64,000 nucleotides of DNA from Flavitalea plasmicola. Lineage in GTDB: Bacteria > Bacteroidota > Bacteroidia > Chitinophagales > Chitinophagaceae. Every line of letters begins with the position of its first letter. The first letter of the stretch is position 1. The notes beneath the pieces are model-generated. The model was not told the DNA's origin. It saw nothing but the letters and a program-made list of their open reading frames with translations, and searched no databases. A program made the translations under genes and the position numbers. The stretch spans positions 62,001 through 126,000 of the forward strand of contig NZ_JAUOTO010000007.1 in the NCBI RefSeq assembly GCF_030546645.1, read 5' to 3'. Positions 8,723-16,659 of this stretch are shown one piece after another.

Positions 8723-11089
8723 TTAAAATACTTTCGTCCATATCGCCCTTCCCCAGTCATTCGCCACTAATCCATTGCCGTCATTTGGCAAATAATCTTT
8801 ACTATACATCAGCCGCAGGCTGCCGATGGCGCCAACCCGCAGGTTCACCTCGGCCGAGCCGCCCCAATAAACAGCGCGGCTATCGGGTAGATAATTATTT
8901 TTCACGCCCCCGCCCACCATCAGGAATTTGTTGACCGTCAGATCGACACGTTGCTGAAATATCCAATAGCGTAAACCCGGTTGCTGCGTGTATTGAAAAT
9001 CCGTTTGTGTATGTATATGGCCTAGATCGATACTATGACTATACGTCATCGTCCGGGCATTGTAAGCCACAAATCCGGAATCAGTCCCCTTATTGTAAAA
9101 TTGCGAGTAGTTGAGCGCGCTGTTCATCCGGAGCTTCCTAAAGGCATAATCGTAAAACGCTCCCGCCGTCAACGCATAATAGACGGTCTCGGACAAACTG
9201 CCATCGGAGCTTTTGATCAGCTGTGTGCTGGGCATATACCCCGCAGTGAATACAGGCCACTTCTTCTTTCTGTACACCAACTGAAGACTTTTGAAAAGCA
9301 TCGAGCTGCTGTAGCTGGACGCCAACAAAGGATCGTCAAAATTGCTCTTTTTGATCTGTGCGTTCAGCAGCAGCTGATTGTTGAAAAAACGCTGCCTCCA
9401 TTGTATGCCCCATCCTTCCTGTCGGGTGCCGGACCGGAAAATGCTATAAGACTGAAAACTGGCGCCGATCAATTTGTAGAATACGCCTATATCCGTATGG
9501 GTCACAGGCAATGCCATATTGAATCTTGCTGCCAGCGCCTCATTATTGTGATCGGAAAAAGTAAAAGCATGCTGCATGGACGCGCTCCGGTCTCCGGCCG
9601 ACACATACGGTGAGGAAGATTTTGCTGCTTCCAGCGATAGTGATTTGTTCTGGTCCAGCTTATATTTCATTTCCAGTGAATAGCCGAACAAATGAGTATT
9701 GTTTACCTGCGGACCAGCCGGACTGGTTGTTCCTGCAGGCCCGCCAAAACTATTCTTGGTGCCCTGGTACACCGTGAAAATAAAAACCCTTCGATCCTTG
9801 TCGCCCCAGCCCAATCTGCCTACTACCAGGTTCTGCTTCGGCATATTACCCGGCTGCACGACAAAGTCCCGGAAAAGGTAATCCACCGTTCCCGCAGCAA
9901 ATGCCGCGTAGAAAGACGGATTATATTCGATATTGACGCCATTGATACTGATATTATTTACGGTCAGGTCTGAATAGTTCAGGGAGTTGCGACCGATACC
10001 AAACCGGGTAAGCGCCATGAGTTGTTTGTCCATCTTTTTCATTCCCTCACCCCCTCCGGCACATTCCAGCTCTTCCAGTTCTTTGGCAGATCTGGCATTC
10101 CTGACCTTTGTGGTAAAATCCCTGATCAGCGAATCCTGACTGGCTCTAAAACTATTTACATGATGATAATCCTCCAGCACCACTTTATAAAGTGAATCGG
10201 CCAGCTTTCGCTTTTCCTGCATCCTTTTTTCTGTGGGTCCCGGTTGCTGCATCTGCGCCGTCAACGAATCGATCCTTCTGTCCAATTTTGCGGACAAGCT
10301 GTCTTTTGACAAAGAAGAAACATTTACAGGCGCTCCTGCGGAGCTGCCCTTCCCGGGACGTAAAGGCAATATTCCAGTCAGATCCTGAACAGCTTTAAGC
10401 CGGTCCTTTTGTTCCGTCAATTGCATTATCTGCTGATAAATACGCTCCTTTTCATGCACCGCCTCCTGTATACGGACAGGATTATCCACCCAGCTCTTCA
10501 GTGCATAATAATTGTTCCTTCGGTCGTTCATCAATCTTTCCAGCTTCTTCACGCTATCTGCCACGCCCGCCTTTCGGATCATCGCGGCAATGATCGAATC
10601 TTTTAGTTGCTGCTGATACACCTGGTGATTGAACTGGACATTTACGTCTGTGTAATTCTTAAAGAAGGTCGTATTGGATTGCCGAGAGTTGACGAATATC
10701 CGGAAAGGATAGCGTCCTTTAACAACGGCATCCGCATACACCTGCTCATTGTGCTGCTGCAGGTCCGAGGCCGCGAAAGGAGTGTCCAGCCGCGCCCGGT
10801 AATCGAAAGTATAGGCAATATTGCCGTGAAGGCTAAATAATGCCGCCGCCTGTTGCATCGGCTTGCCGCCAACTACCTCCCGCACGATCGCCACATCCTG
10901 CTTGTACGGATTGGGCAAAAAAACAGGCTCCAACGTATAAGATTTACAACCGGTCAACTTTCTGAAATTAAGAGTGATACTATCCGACATGTCAGTTTGC
11001 GCCCGGGCAGCGCTGCAGGCCACTGCCCACCACAGGCAGGAAAAGGCGATCCGCTTTATCCAAATGATATATTTTCCCGGCTTATACAT
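8723..11089 (-). CDS. Large outer membrane beta-barrel protein with coiled-coil segment, 788 aa
   Basis: A signal peptide covers about residues 1-31 (ends AARAQ). Residues 160-350 are rich in charged heptads (KDSIIAAMIRKAG, EKERIYQQIMQLTEQKDRL, EKRMQEKRKLADSLYK), which predicts a periplasmic coiled coil. From about residue 370 to the end the sequence alternates aromatic and polar residues in short strands (YSLEMKYKLDQNKSLSLEA, LRLMYSKDYL) and ends in Phe (WTKVF), the usual signature of an outer membrane barrel. I do not recognise a named family. It lies 16 bp after the tail-fibre-like gene and 9 bp before the Fn3-like gene. The likely role is an outer membrane pore or anchor of the system encoded by this operon; this is inferred from topology and context. 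Confidence 0.8.
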   Translation of the reverse strand: MYKPGKYIIWIKRIAFSCLWWAVACSAARAQTDMSDSITLNFRKLTGCKSYTLEPVFLPNPYKQDVAIVREVVGGKPMQQAAALFSLHGNIAYTFDYRARLDTPFAASDLQQHNEQVYADAVVKGRYPFRIFVNSRQSNTTFFKNYTDVNVQFNHQVYQQQLKDSIIAAMIRKAGVADSVKKLERLMNDRRNNYYALKSWVDNPVRIQEAVHEKERIYQQIMQLTEQKDRLKAVQDLTGILPLRPGKGSSAGAPVNVSSLSKDSLSAKLDRRIDSLTAQMQQPGPTEKRMQEKRKLADSLYKVVLEDYHHVNSFRASQDSLIRDFTTKVRNARSAKELEELECAGGGEGMKKMDKQLMALTRFGIGRNSLNYSDLTVNNISINGVNIEYNPSFYAAFAAGTVDYLFRDFVVQPGNMPKQNLVVGRLGWGDKDRRVFIFTVYQGTKNSFGGPAGTTSPAGPQVNNTHLFGYSLEMKYKLDQNKSLSLEAAKSSSPYVSAGDRSASMQHAFTFSDHNNEALAARFNMALPVTHTDIGVFYKLIGASFQSYSIFRSGTRQEGWGIQWRQRFFNNQLLLNAQIKKSNFDDPLLASSYSSSMLFKSLQLVYRKKKWPVFTAGYMPSTQLIKSSDGSLSETVYYALTAGAFYDYAFRKLRMNSALNYSQFYNKGTDSGFVAYNARTMTYSHSIDLGHIHTQTDFQYTQQPGLRYWIFQQRVDLTVNKFLMVGGGVKNNYLPDSRAVYWGGSAEVNLRVGAIGSLRLMYSKDYLPNDGNGLVANDWGRAIWTKVF

Positions 11090-11105
11090 TATTGAACAGA
11101 CCTCG

Positions 11106-11831
11106 CTAACGACCGGCCCCCGCCTGGATCTGCTTCTTCAGCTCATCCAGCTGGGCTTGCATCGACAGCAGCTTTTTATTCTCCTCTTTCAATGTTTCGA
11201 TCTCCTTATTCTGTCGGATAACGTAAAGGGTCAGCTCTTCTAATTTTTGCAGCATCGCCGCCTGGTTATCTCCCAGATCGACGCCATTCTTTTCCACCTC
11301 GGCGGCGGAAACGATCCCTGGCAAATGCTGATAGGTAGCGATGTATCTTTCCAGCTGGGGGAGCTCCGGAAGCGTGTAATTGCTGCTGAACACAAAATCC
11401 GGCCAGCCCGTTTGTGTGACCTTTACCTTCGTCGTGGTGATGGTACCGTTGACAGCCAGTTTTGTCTGAGGAGTGGCGATCCCTACACCGATATTGCCGT
11501 TGTTAAGTATACGGAACACTTCAGCATTGGCGCTGTTGTTCACCAGCAGAGAGCTGGTAGTATCCGTTCCGCTGCCTTTGATATGCAGCTTGGCCTTAGG
11601 CGTATTGATATTGATGCCTACTGATAGATTGGATTGCTGGATCGTCAGTGGGTCCGGACTTACGGTGTTGGCCCCGGAAGTAGACGAAAAACCGAAAGTA
11701 ATATAGCCGGTGGTGCCGCAGTTATTGTATATATGAGATGCCAGGCAATTGGCCGTGATCCCCCCGACGTTTTGTGCACGCAGGGCTAGGCAGGACAACG
11801 CCAGACAAAATGTAAAAAGATGCTTGTACAT
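11106..11831 (-). CDS. Tail-fibre-like secreted protein with C-terminal coiled coil
   Basis: 241 residues with a signal peptide (ends LALRAQ). The central part has the repeated motif style of Bacteroidota tail-fibre/collar-like proteins (VGININTPKAKLHIKGSG, NIGVGIATPQTKLAVNG). The C-terminal third reads FSSNYTLPELPQLERYI ... HLPGIVSAAEVEKNG and ends in a strong coiled coil (LEELTLYVIRQNKEIETLK). In phage fibres this last block resembles the chaperone-like S74 region, but no catalytic Ser-Lys pair is evident. It sits between the second fibre-like gene (gap 20 bp) and the beta-barrel gene (gap 16 bp). The likely role is a trimeric surface fibre or adhesin; host-encoded, since there are no phage structural genes nearby. 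Confidence 0.8.
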   Translation of the reverse strand: MYKHLFTFCLALSCLALRAQNVGGITANCLASHIYNNCGTTGYITFGFSSTSGANTVSPDPLTIQQSNLSVGININTPKAKLHIKGSGTDTTSSLLVNNSANAEVFRILNNGNIGVGIATPQTKLAVNGTITTTKVKVTQTGWPDFVFSSNYTLPELPQLERYIATYQHLPGIVSAAEVEKNGVDLGDNQAAMLQKLEELTLYVIRQNKEIETLKEENKKLLSMQAQLDELKKQIQAGAGR

Positions 11832-11851
11832 GTGAATTTTTTTTCTGTTGA

Positions 11852-12964
11852 CTAAAAAGTGGTAAGCGCTGCGCGCTTCCAGCCGGAAGCAGTTTTTACA
11901 TAGATGTAGTTACTGTCCCAGGAAAAATCTCCGGTGTTTCCGTTCGCGTCGCTGCTCGAACTGGGTGTATAGGTGGTTCGTAAACGCAGTTGCGAATAAC
12001 CGCTGGCGCCTGTAACATCCATTGCGGAAGTAGGGCTGGAAGAATTGGAAAGATATCCAGTTTGGCCCTTCATCCACCAACGGTTCGTCATTGCATGGAT
12101 CGTAGATCCGGATGCCTGTGCGGTCCCAGTGGAAAAAATAATATCACCCGTGACTCCGGTGCCAGTGCCCCTGCCTCCATTGATGGCGAAATTGGGTGCA
12201 TTGCCATTCGGATTGCCCGTCGTTCCTCCTAATCCTATTCCGCCATAGCCACCATTAATAGTGGCTACTCCATTTCCGTTGACCACAAAAACGGGGTTGT
12301 TGTAGTAGTCCACGACGGCCGTGACGTTACCGGGAGACGCACGTCCGAGGATAAACGAGCCAACGGGAATATTCCCCAGGGCCTGCTTGTTCGTGCCTAC
12401 ACATGCGCCCCCAAAAGACACCATAGATGCATCCACCCCAGCTGCCCAGCCATTCCCATAGTTTGCAATTAGTCGGATAGAATAGACATCTCCACTATTA
12501 ACATCTGCATATCCACTGAACCTTGCCGGTCCATTCACATCCAGTTTATAGGAGCCGCTCGTTGTAGTTCCGATGAGCAAATTCCCGAGGCTGTCCAACC
12601 TTGCTTTTCTGGTGTTATTGGTATACAAGTCCAGGTGGTTATTATCCTTGGTTCCCAGAACGCCCGTCGTCCCAAAGGTGTTTCCTCCCTGTATCCAGGC
12701 ATTCTGATTAAGTATTTTCAAGGTGTCAGCGCCTATGAGATAAAGGCTGTCGCTCAGCTTGGTTACCGACTTCTTGAAAACGGTCCTTCCATTCCCTGTA
12801 TTGAATAATAATCCCACCACATTTTTAGTATGATTTTCGATAATAAGCTCTGAGGAATTAGGTCCGGTAAGCTTAACACTGTCCGAGCTGATGGAATAGG
12901 TAGACTGGGCGTAAATACAATTACCCGCACCCATCAGTACCAGATACAAAAAGAAATATTTCAT
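11852..12964 (-). CDS. Glycine-rich tail-fibre-like secreted protein, first gene of RHS operon
   Basis: 370 residues; the N-terminus is a signal peptide (FFLYLVLMGAGNCIYAQ). The body is rich in Gly, Asn, Thr and Ser, with the fibre-type motif ARLDSLGNLLIGTTTSGSY near the middle and a C-terminus of the form GDFSWDSNYIYVKTASGWK, a frequent ending of Bacteroidota secreted fibre-like proteins. It has no catalytic motif. It is the most upstream member of the minus-strand run ending at the left edge of the window, so the operon promoter should lie in the 550 bp to its right, though I could not identify a clean TAnnTTTG element there. A structural surface role is inferred. Confidence 0.8.
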   Translation of the reverse strand: MKYFFLYLVLMGAGNCIYAQSTYSISSDSVKLTGPNSSELIIENHTKNVVGLLFNTGNGRTVFKKSVTKLSDSLYLIGADTLKILNQNAWIQGGNTFGTTGVLGTKDNNHLDLYTNNTRKARLDSLGNLLIGTTTSGSYKLDVNGPARFSGYADVNSGDVYSIRLIANYGNGWAAGVDASMVSFGGACVGTNKQALGNIPVGSFILGRASPGNVTAVVDYYNNPVFVVNGNGVATINGGYGGIGLGGTTGNPNGNAPNFAINGGRGTGTGVTGDIIFSTGTAQASGSTIHAMTNRWWMKGQTGYLSNSSSPTSAMDVTGASGYSQLRLRTTYTPSSSSDANGNTGDFSWDSNYIYVKTASGWKRAALTTF

Positions 12965-13517
12965 ATATCAATAACTATTTAGCAGTTTTTGAACGATGCG
13001 TTTGCACACGGCATGGCAATACCTGTACGCATAGACTAAAATATTCTATACGTCAGTTACAAGAAGAGATAGGGAAAAGATCAGCGACTAAATGATCTCA
13101 ATGCAGACGAAACCATGATCCGTCATAGCAAACGTTTAAATAATAACGGAGGGAACAAACAGAGGCAACGGAGATAGAGGCTCGTACTAAGACAAGTTTG
13201 TGGTTCATGTGAATATGTTAAGGTTTTAAAGAGTCGTACTTGTGTAAGAGGTAGGATTAAATCTAAAAGCAAACTAGATAAAAAAAACAACTACACCTAG
13301 AGGTACGGTAGCCGTCATTTATCATCGGCATATGTAAAACCCTTCCAACATATGTGTTGAAAAATCTAATCACCGTGTCGCTATTGTCAATATCTGTGTG
13401 TATTTCAGCAACCGGCGTGCTACTATACCATTAGTATTTACACTATGTATACTTATTAGACAATCGTAAAAATAGAGGAGTTTTACGCAACAAAATGTGG
13501 TTTTCCGAAGCAGACTT
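12965..13517. other. AT-rich gap without a recognisable gene
   Basis: 553 bases with no convincing reading frame on either strand. It should contain the promoter of the minus-strand RHS operon and the end of the ATPase-GNAT transcript. A weak hairpin (arms CGTAAAA at 13465-13471 and TTTTACG at 13481-13487, loop of 9) lies about 30 bp beyond the ATPase-GNAT stop and could act as its terminator. I see no tRNA, insertion sequence or recognisable small RNA. Confidence 0.5.
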
Positions 13518-15521
13518 TTAATCCGTCAAATAATTCGGATTCATCCAGGACATAGGAATATCCGCCTCAAAACCAATCCCGCCTTTCCGGATCCGATTCG
13601 TCAATCTCCCTTCTATTACAAACCCCAGGCGCTGATAGAATTCAATCGCCTTCTTATTCGACTCCCGGGCGATCAGCTCGATCCGCAGGATATCCTTCCG
13701 GTTCTCCATCACCTCCTTCAGCAATGCCCGGAATAACGCCTTCCCGATCCCCCGGCCCTGGTGTTGCGGATCCACGGCCACAGTAAGTTCGCTCAGGATA
13801 TGGCCAAAAACTTTCGGGGAAAGCTTATAACAGTGGATCTCTCCAATAATATCGTGGCTGTCAGGGTCTTCCATGACAAATTCAAGACCGTCCCGGAGGG
13901 ACCTCGTCACAAACTCCTCTACGTATTCCTCCGTGATCTCATCATACGTCCTGGCCAGTCCGTCATTGCTGCGGCTGACCTTTTTATAAAGGGAAAGTAT
14001 CCGGGCCTTATCCCCCGGCTGGCCTGATCGAAGTAGCGGATCGTTCACGGAAGCAGGTTTTATTTCCGGACTAAATATAGGATTATCTCCATATCCGCCA
14101 AACAAAACGTCCATGGTGAGATCGCTTTGCACAAGGGAAAGGGCATGATCATTTTTATGCAGCCCGAACGTAGTGATCATGGTCAGAAAAATCGCTTTGC
14201 GGGTACCGGTCTGCGCTCTGAATACGGAGAGCTTATTTCTCAGTTCCTGCGCATACTTTTTATCGATGGCAAAATCATCAATGGAGAACTTTATTTCAAA
14301 AATATTGATCACCTGGTCCCGCCTGTCGATGACCAGGTCTATCTGCACGCCAGTTTCATCAGCAGCCGTGCTCACCCAGGACCCTGTAATAGTCTGCACA
14401 CCTGAAATTCCAAGCGCCTCTTTTATTTGGTCGATATGCGCCAGGCACACCTGCTCGAAAGCATATCCGCTCCAGGCTCTTTGCCTGGGGCTATCTATCT
14501 CGTGTAGCCAGACATCCTTATCCAGTTTCCCCGCATCCCTGATCCATTTCAAATAAAAAAAAGAATAAAAATCAGCTAGCTGATATAAGCTGTATTTCCC
14601 CTTCTTGTCAAAAGAGGCGTATTTCCTGATAAAGCCGCTTTCCTCCAGTTCCTCTAATATTCTCGTGGTGCCTCCCCCGCTGGGTAATTTCGCCTGGCCG
14701 ATCAAAACGTCCCGGGTCATCCCCTTATTCTTCTTGCTTAGCACCTCGATCACAGCAATATGCTTCTCCGCCTTATTAAACAGCGATTGGTAGAGGTTGT
14801 TGAATTCATTTGCCAGGAGCCCTTTCGGATCAAAGCATAATTCATTAATGTTCTGCGCCGCGCTTTTCCGGATATCCACCAACCCCAGGTAAAAGGGAAC
14901 ACCTCCCAGGGCCATGTAAAGCTGGACAAGCTGGTATCTCTCAAATACAGCCGACTTGTTCTTAAAGAACTGTTCACACTCTCTTAAGGTGAATGGCTCC
15001 AGCTTTATACTGTGGGTGATCCTGTTATGCAAGCCCCCTCTGTTGTTGATCAGCTTATGGATCATCCAGGAGGCAGCAGATCCGCAAACGATTAATAAAA
15101 TATCATTCCTTGCGCTGGCCCATGAATTCCAAAAATGTTCTAACGCAGGTATAAAGTTGGATCTCGGCGTATCCAGCCACGGCAGCTCATCCAGGAAAAT
15201 TACCTTCTTCGCATTAGGACTCGCTTCCAGTATCACCGTCAGCTGTTGAAAGGCAGTAAACCAATTGGAGGCAGGTTCCCACCTTGTGTAAGAGGTATCA
15301 TATTTTTGAAGAGCAGCATGAAAATTTGTTAATTGATGCTGCGTATCCACGTGGGCAATGCCCGTCAGGTAGAAATCAAACTGATTATGGTAGACCTGCC
15401 TGACCAAAAAGGTCTTGCCTATCCTTCTACGCCCGTATAATGCCACAAAGGAGGAGGAAATATTGTTTTTTAAGGCAGAAAGCAGCGCGGATTCTCTTTC
15501 CCTACCTATTATTACTTCCAT
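13518..15521 (-). CDS. AAA+ ATPase with PD-(D/E)XK-like domain fused to GNAT acetyltransferase
   Basis: 667 residues in one uninterrupted frame. Residues 1-250 are an archaeal-type AAA+ ATPase: Walker A GRRRIGKT at 30-37 and Walker B FLDELPW at about 109-115. Residues 255-300 look like a winged helix (KGMTRDVLIGQAKL ... LEESGFIRKY). Residues 350-470 carry a restriction-endonuclease-like core as in DUF234/DUF4143 ATPases: Asp395 (VQIDLVI) and Glu409-Ile-Lys411. The usual C-terminal motif of those ATPases (VQSDLTMDVLF, 464-474) ends the first protein. After a linker, residues 503-667 are a complete GNAT domain with the acetyl-CoA loop QHQGRGIGKA (586-595) and a C-terminal NKKAIEFYQRLGFV. Such ATPases normally stop after about 470 residues, so this is a true or artefactual fusion. 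The biological role is unknown; members of the ATPase family are widespread and mostly uncharacterised. Four palindromes abut the start codon. Confidence 0.85.
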   Translation of the reverse strand: MEVIIGRERESALLSALKNNISSSFVALYGRRRIGKTFLVRQVYHNQFDFYLTGIAHVDTQHQLTNFHAALQKYDTSYTRWEPASNWFTAFQQLTVILEASPNAKKVIFLDELPWLDTPRSNFIPALEHFWNSWASARNDILLIVCGSAASWMIHKLINNRGGLHNRITHSIKLEPFTLRECEQFFKNKSAVFERYQLVQLYMALGGVPFYLGLVDIRKSAAQNINELCFDPKGLLANEFNNLYQSLFNKAEKHIAVIEVLSKKNKGMTRDVLIGQAKLPSGGGTTRILEELEESGFIRKYASFDKKGKYSLYQLADFYSFFYLKWIRDAGKLDKDVWLHEIDSPRQRAWSGYAFEQVCLAHIDQIKEALGISGVQTITGSWVSTAADETGVQIDLVIDRRDQVINIFEIKFSIDDFAIDKKYAQELRNKLSVFRAQTGTRKAIFLTMITTFGLHKNDHALSLVQSDLTMDVLFGGYGDNPIFSPEIKPASVNDPLLRSGQPGDKARILSLYKKVSRSNDGLARTYDEITEEYVEEFVTRSLRDGLEFVMEDPDSHDIIGEIHCYKLSPKVFGHILSELTVAVDPQHQGRGIGKALFRALLKEVMENRKDILRIELIARESNKKAIEFYQRLGFVIEGRLTNRIRKGGIGFEADIPMSWMNPNYLTD

Positions 15522-15530
15522 AAAACCCCA

Positions 15531-15624
15531 ATTTGGCCAAATCTACTATATTTATCTAACATTTGGCGAATTATGATCGTATAATTGGCCAAATCTGCAC
15601 AATTTAACCCACATTTGGCCAAAC
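15531..15624. repeat. Four TTTGGCCAAA palindromes upstream of the ATPase-GNAT gene
   Basis: Four copies of a 12-bp palindrome ATTTGGCCAAAT start at 15531 (perfect), 15561 (ATTTGGCGAAT-, degenerate), 15583 (AATTGGCCAAAT) and 15613 (ATTTGGCCAAAC). The starts are spaced 30, 22 and 30 bp apart, all in the same helical register class, and copies 1 and 3 share a longer flank (AAATCT). The first copy begins 10 bp from the ATG of the ATPase-GNAT gene, so the array covers its leader and promoter region. This arrangement suggests an operator for cooperative binding, perhaps autoregulation by the gene's own winged helix; that binding is inference. Confidence 0.75.
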
Positions 15625-15629
15625 TTCCT

Positions 15630-15857
15630 CTATCCTTGGTCTAATTCCAGAAAAGTATCTATGAAAGAGATCCCCGCCAATAAAGCAGGCATATCCTCCC
15701 CTTCACATTCAATGGTCCCATCAAATGAGACTTCTGCAGATGAAGCCCTGAATAAATAGCAAAACACACCGCCTCCGCCTGAAAGGGAGAACTTATAGTG
15801 GTACCGGCAGTCATACCAGCCATGGTCGATGATCCTTTTGGAGAAAGACAGTGTCAT
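15630..15857 (-). CDS. Small hypothetical protein, 75 aa
   Basis: The start codon at 15857 lies one base after the stop of the DUF3108 gene, which supports a real, co-transcribed small gene rather than a chance frame. The product has no signal peptide or membrane segment; it contains a Gly-rich turn (SLSGGGGVF), a strand-like run (EVSFDGTIECEGED) and ends in FIDTFLELDQG. Its stop is 6 bp from the palindrome array. I do not recognise the family and assign no function. Confidence 0.5.
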   Translation of the reverse strand: MTLSFSKRIIDHGWYDCRYHYKFSLSGGGGVFCYLFRASSAEVSFDGTIECEGEDMPALLAGISFIDTFLELDQG

Positions 15858-15858
15858 G

Positions 15859-16659
15859 TTACAGATCCACCAGCGAAGACAATGGATAACGCAGATTCTT
15901 ATAGTAGCTCATATCCACCTTGATGCTGCCCACCGTAATGGGACTTTCCACGCGCAACGCAATATGGTTGGGATCGTCACTCACCCAGACCGTCATTTTC
16001 TCCCCCCCTTCGAACATCGTACCCTTCACCAGCAACGGCTTGAATTTGATGGTCTTGAACTTGGCGTACTTCGTGCGAATGGTCTCCTTGCCGAGGTAGC
16101 GCACATACAAGTGATACACCTGCCTGTCCAGGAACATATCGAAAGGCACCTTGTCCCCGGGCTTGAAGTGAGAAAAGTCCAGGTTACGAACATAGAACAT
16201 CGCGCTCAGCACATCCTGTATACAGGATGGCACCTTGTATACTCCTTGCGAAGTCACAGCCGTACCGGTGTTCTTTACGAAAGTGACATTCTCGTAGGTC
16301 TTATACCCGCCTTCGTCGACATTCCGGATGAACTTATAGGGCTGCAGCGTAGCCGTGTCGATATACGACTCATACCGGTCCCGGACCTTGAAGAACTTAT
16401 CATAGAAAGGATAGCTCTTCCCATCGGCTATCACGTGATAAACATCCTTGCCGTTGAAATGATCCAGCGAAGTGTTGAAGGTGGCTTCGCCTGCGGCGAC
16501 ATATACGCTGGCCAGCGTGTAATAGACTTTATAGGTAAGCGATTCCCCCGCCTGAAAAGCCGTATTGCGTACCGTGCATGTGTCATCTCCTTCCCCGGCT
16601 GTCTGGGGAAAACAGATACCAGTCACCAGCAGGATGCAAATCGTAAAAAATACTTTCAT
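15859..16659 (-). CDS. DUF3108 family exported protein
   Basis: 266 residues with a signal peptide (ends ICFPQ). The sequence matches the DUF3108 pattern: GESLTYKVYYTLASVYVAAGEA near residue 35, then YDKFFKVRDRYESYID and LQPYKFIRNVDEGGY, then a beta-rich C-terminus with GKETIRTKYAKFKTIKF. DUF3108 proteins are periplasmic or outer-membrane-associated beta-proteins of unknown function, distantly LolA-like in style. The start codon overlaps the stop of the upstream UPF0104-like membrane gene by 4 bp (16656-16659), so the two are translationally coupled. Confidence 0.85.
   Translation of the reverse strand: MKVFFTICILLVTGICFPQTAGEGDDTCTVRNTAFQAGESLTYKVYYTLASVYVAAGEATFNTSLDHFNGKDVYHVIADGKSYPFYDKFFKVRDRYESYIDTATLQPYKFIRNVDEGGYKTYENVTFVKNTGTAVTSQGVYKVPSCIQDVLSAMFYVRNLDFSHFKPGDKVPFDMFLDRQVYHLYVRYLGKETIRTKYAKFKTIKFKPLLVKGTMFEGGEKMTVWVSDDPNHIALRVESPITVGSIKVDMSYYKNLRYPLSSLVDL

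Noticed and set aside
11106-12964. Fibre-like genes as part of a prophage
   Set aside because: Both have Sec signal peptides, and no terminase, portal, capsid, integrase or lysis genes are in the window.
15531-15624. Palindrome array as a CRISPR or plasmid iteron origin
   Set aside because: Only 12-bp units with 22-30 bp spacing, no Rep or Cas gene; it abuts the start codon of the ATPase-GNAT gene, so an operator is the simpler reading.
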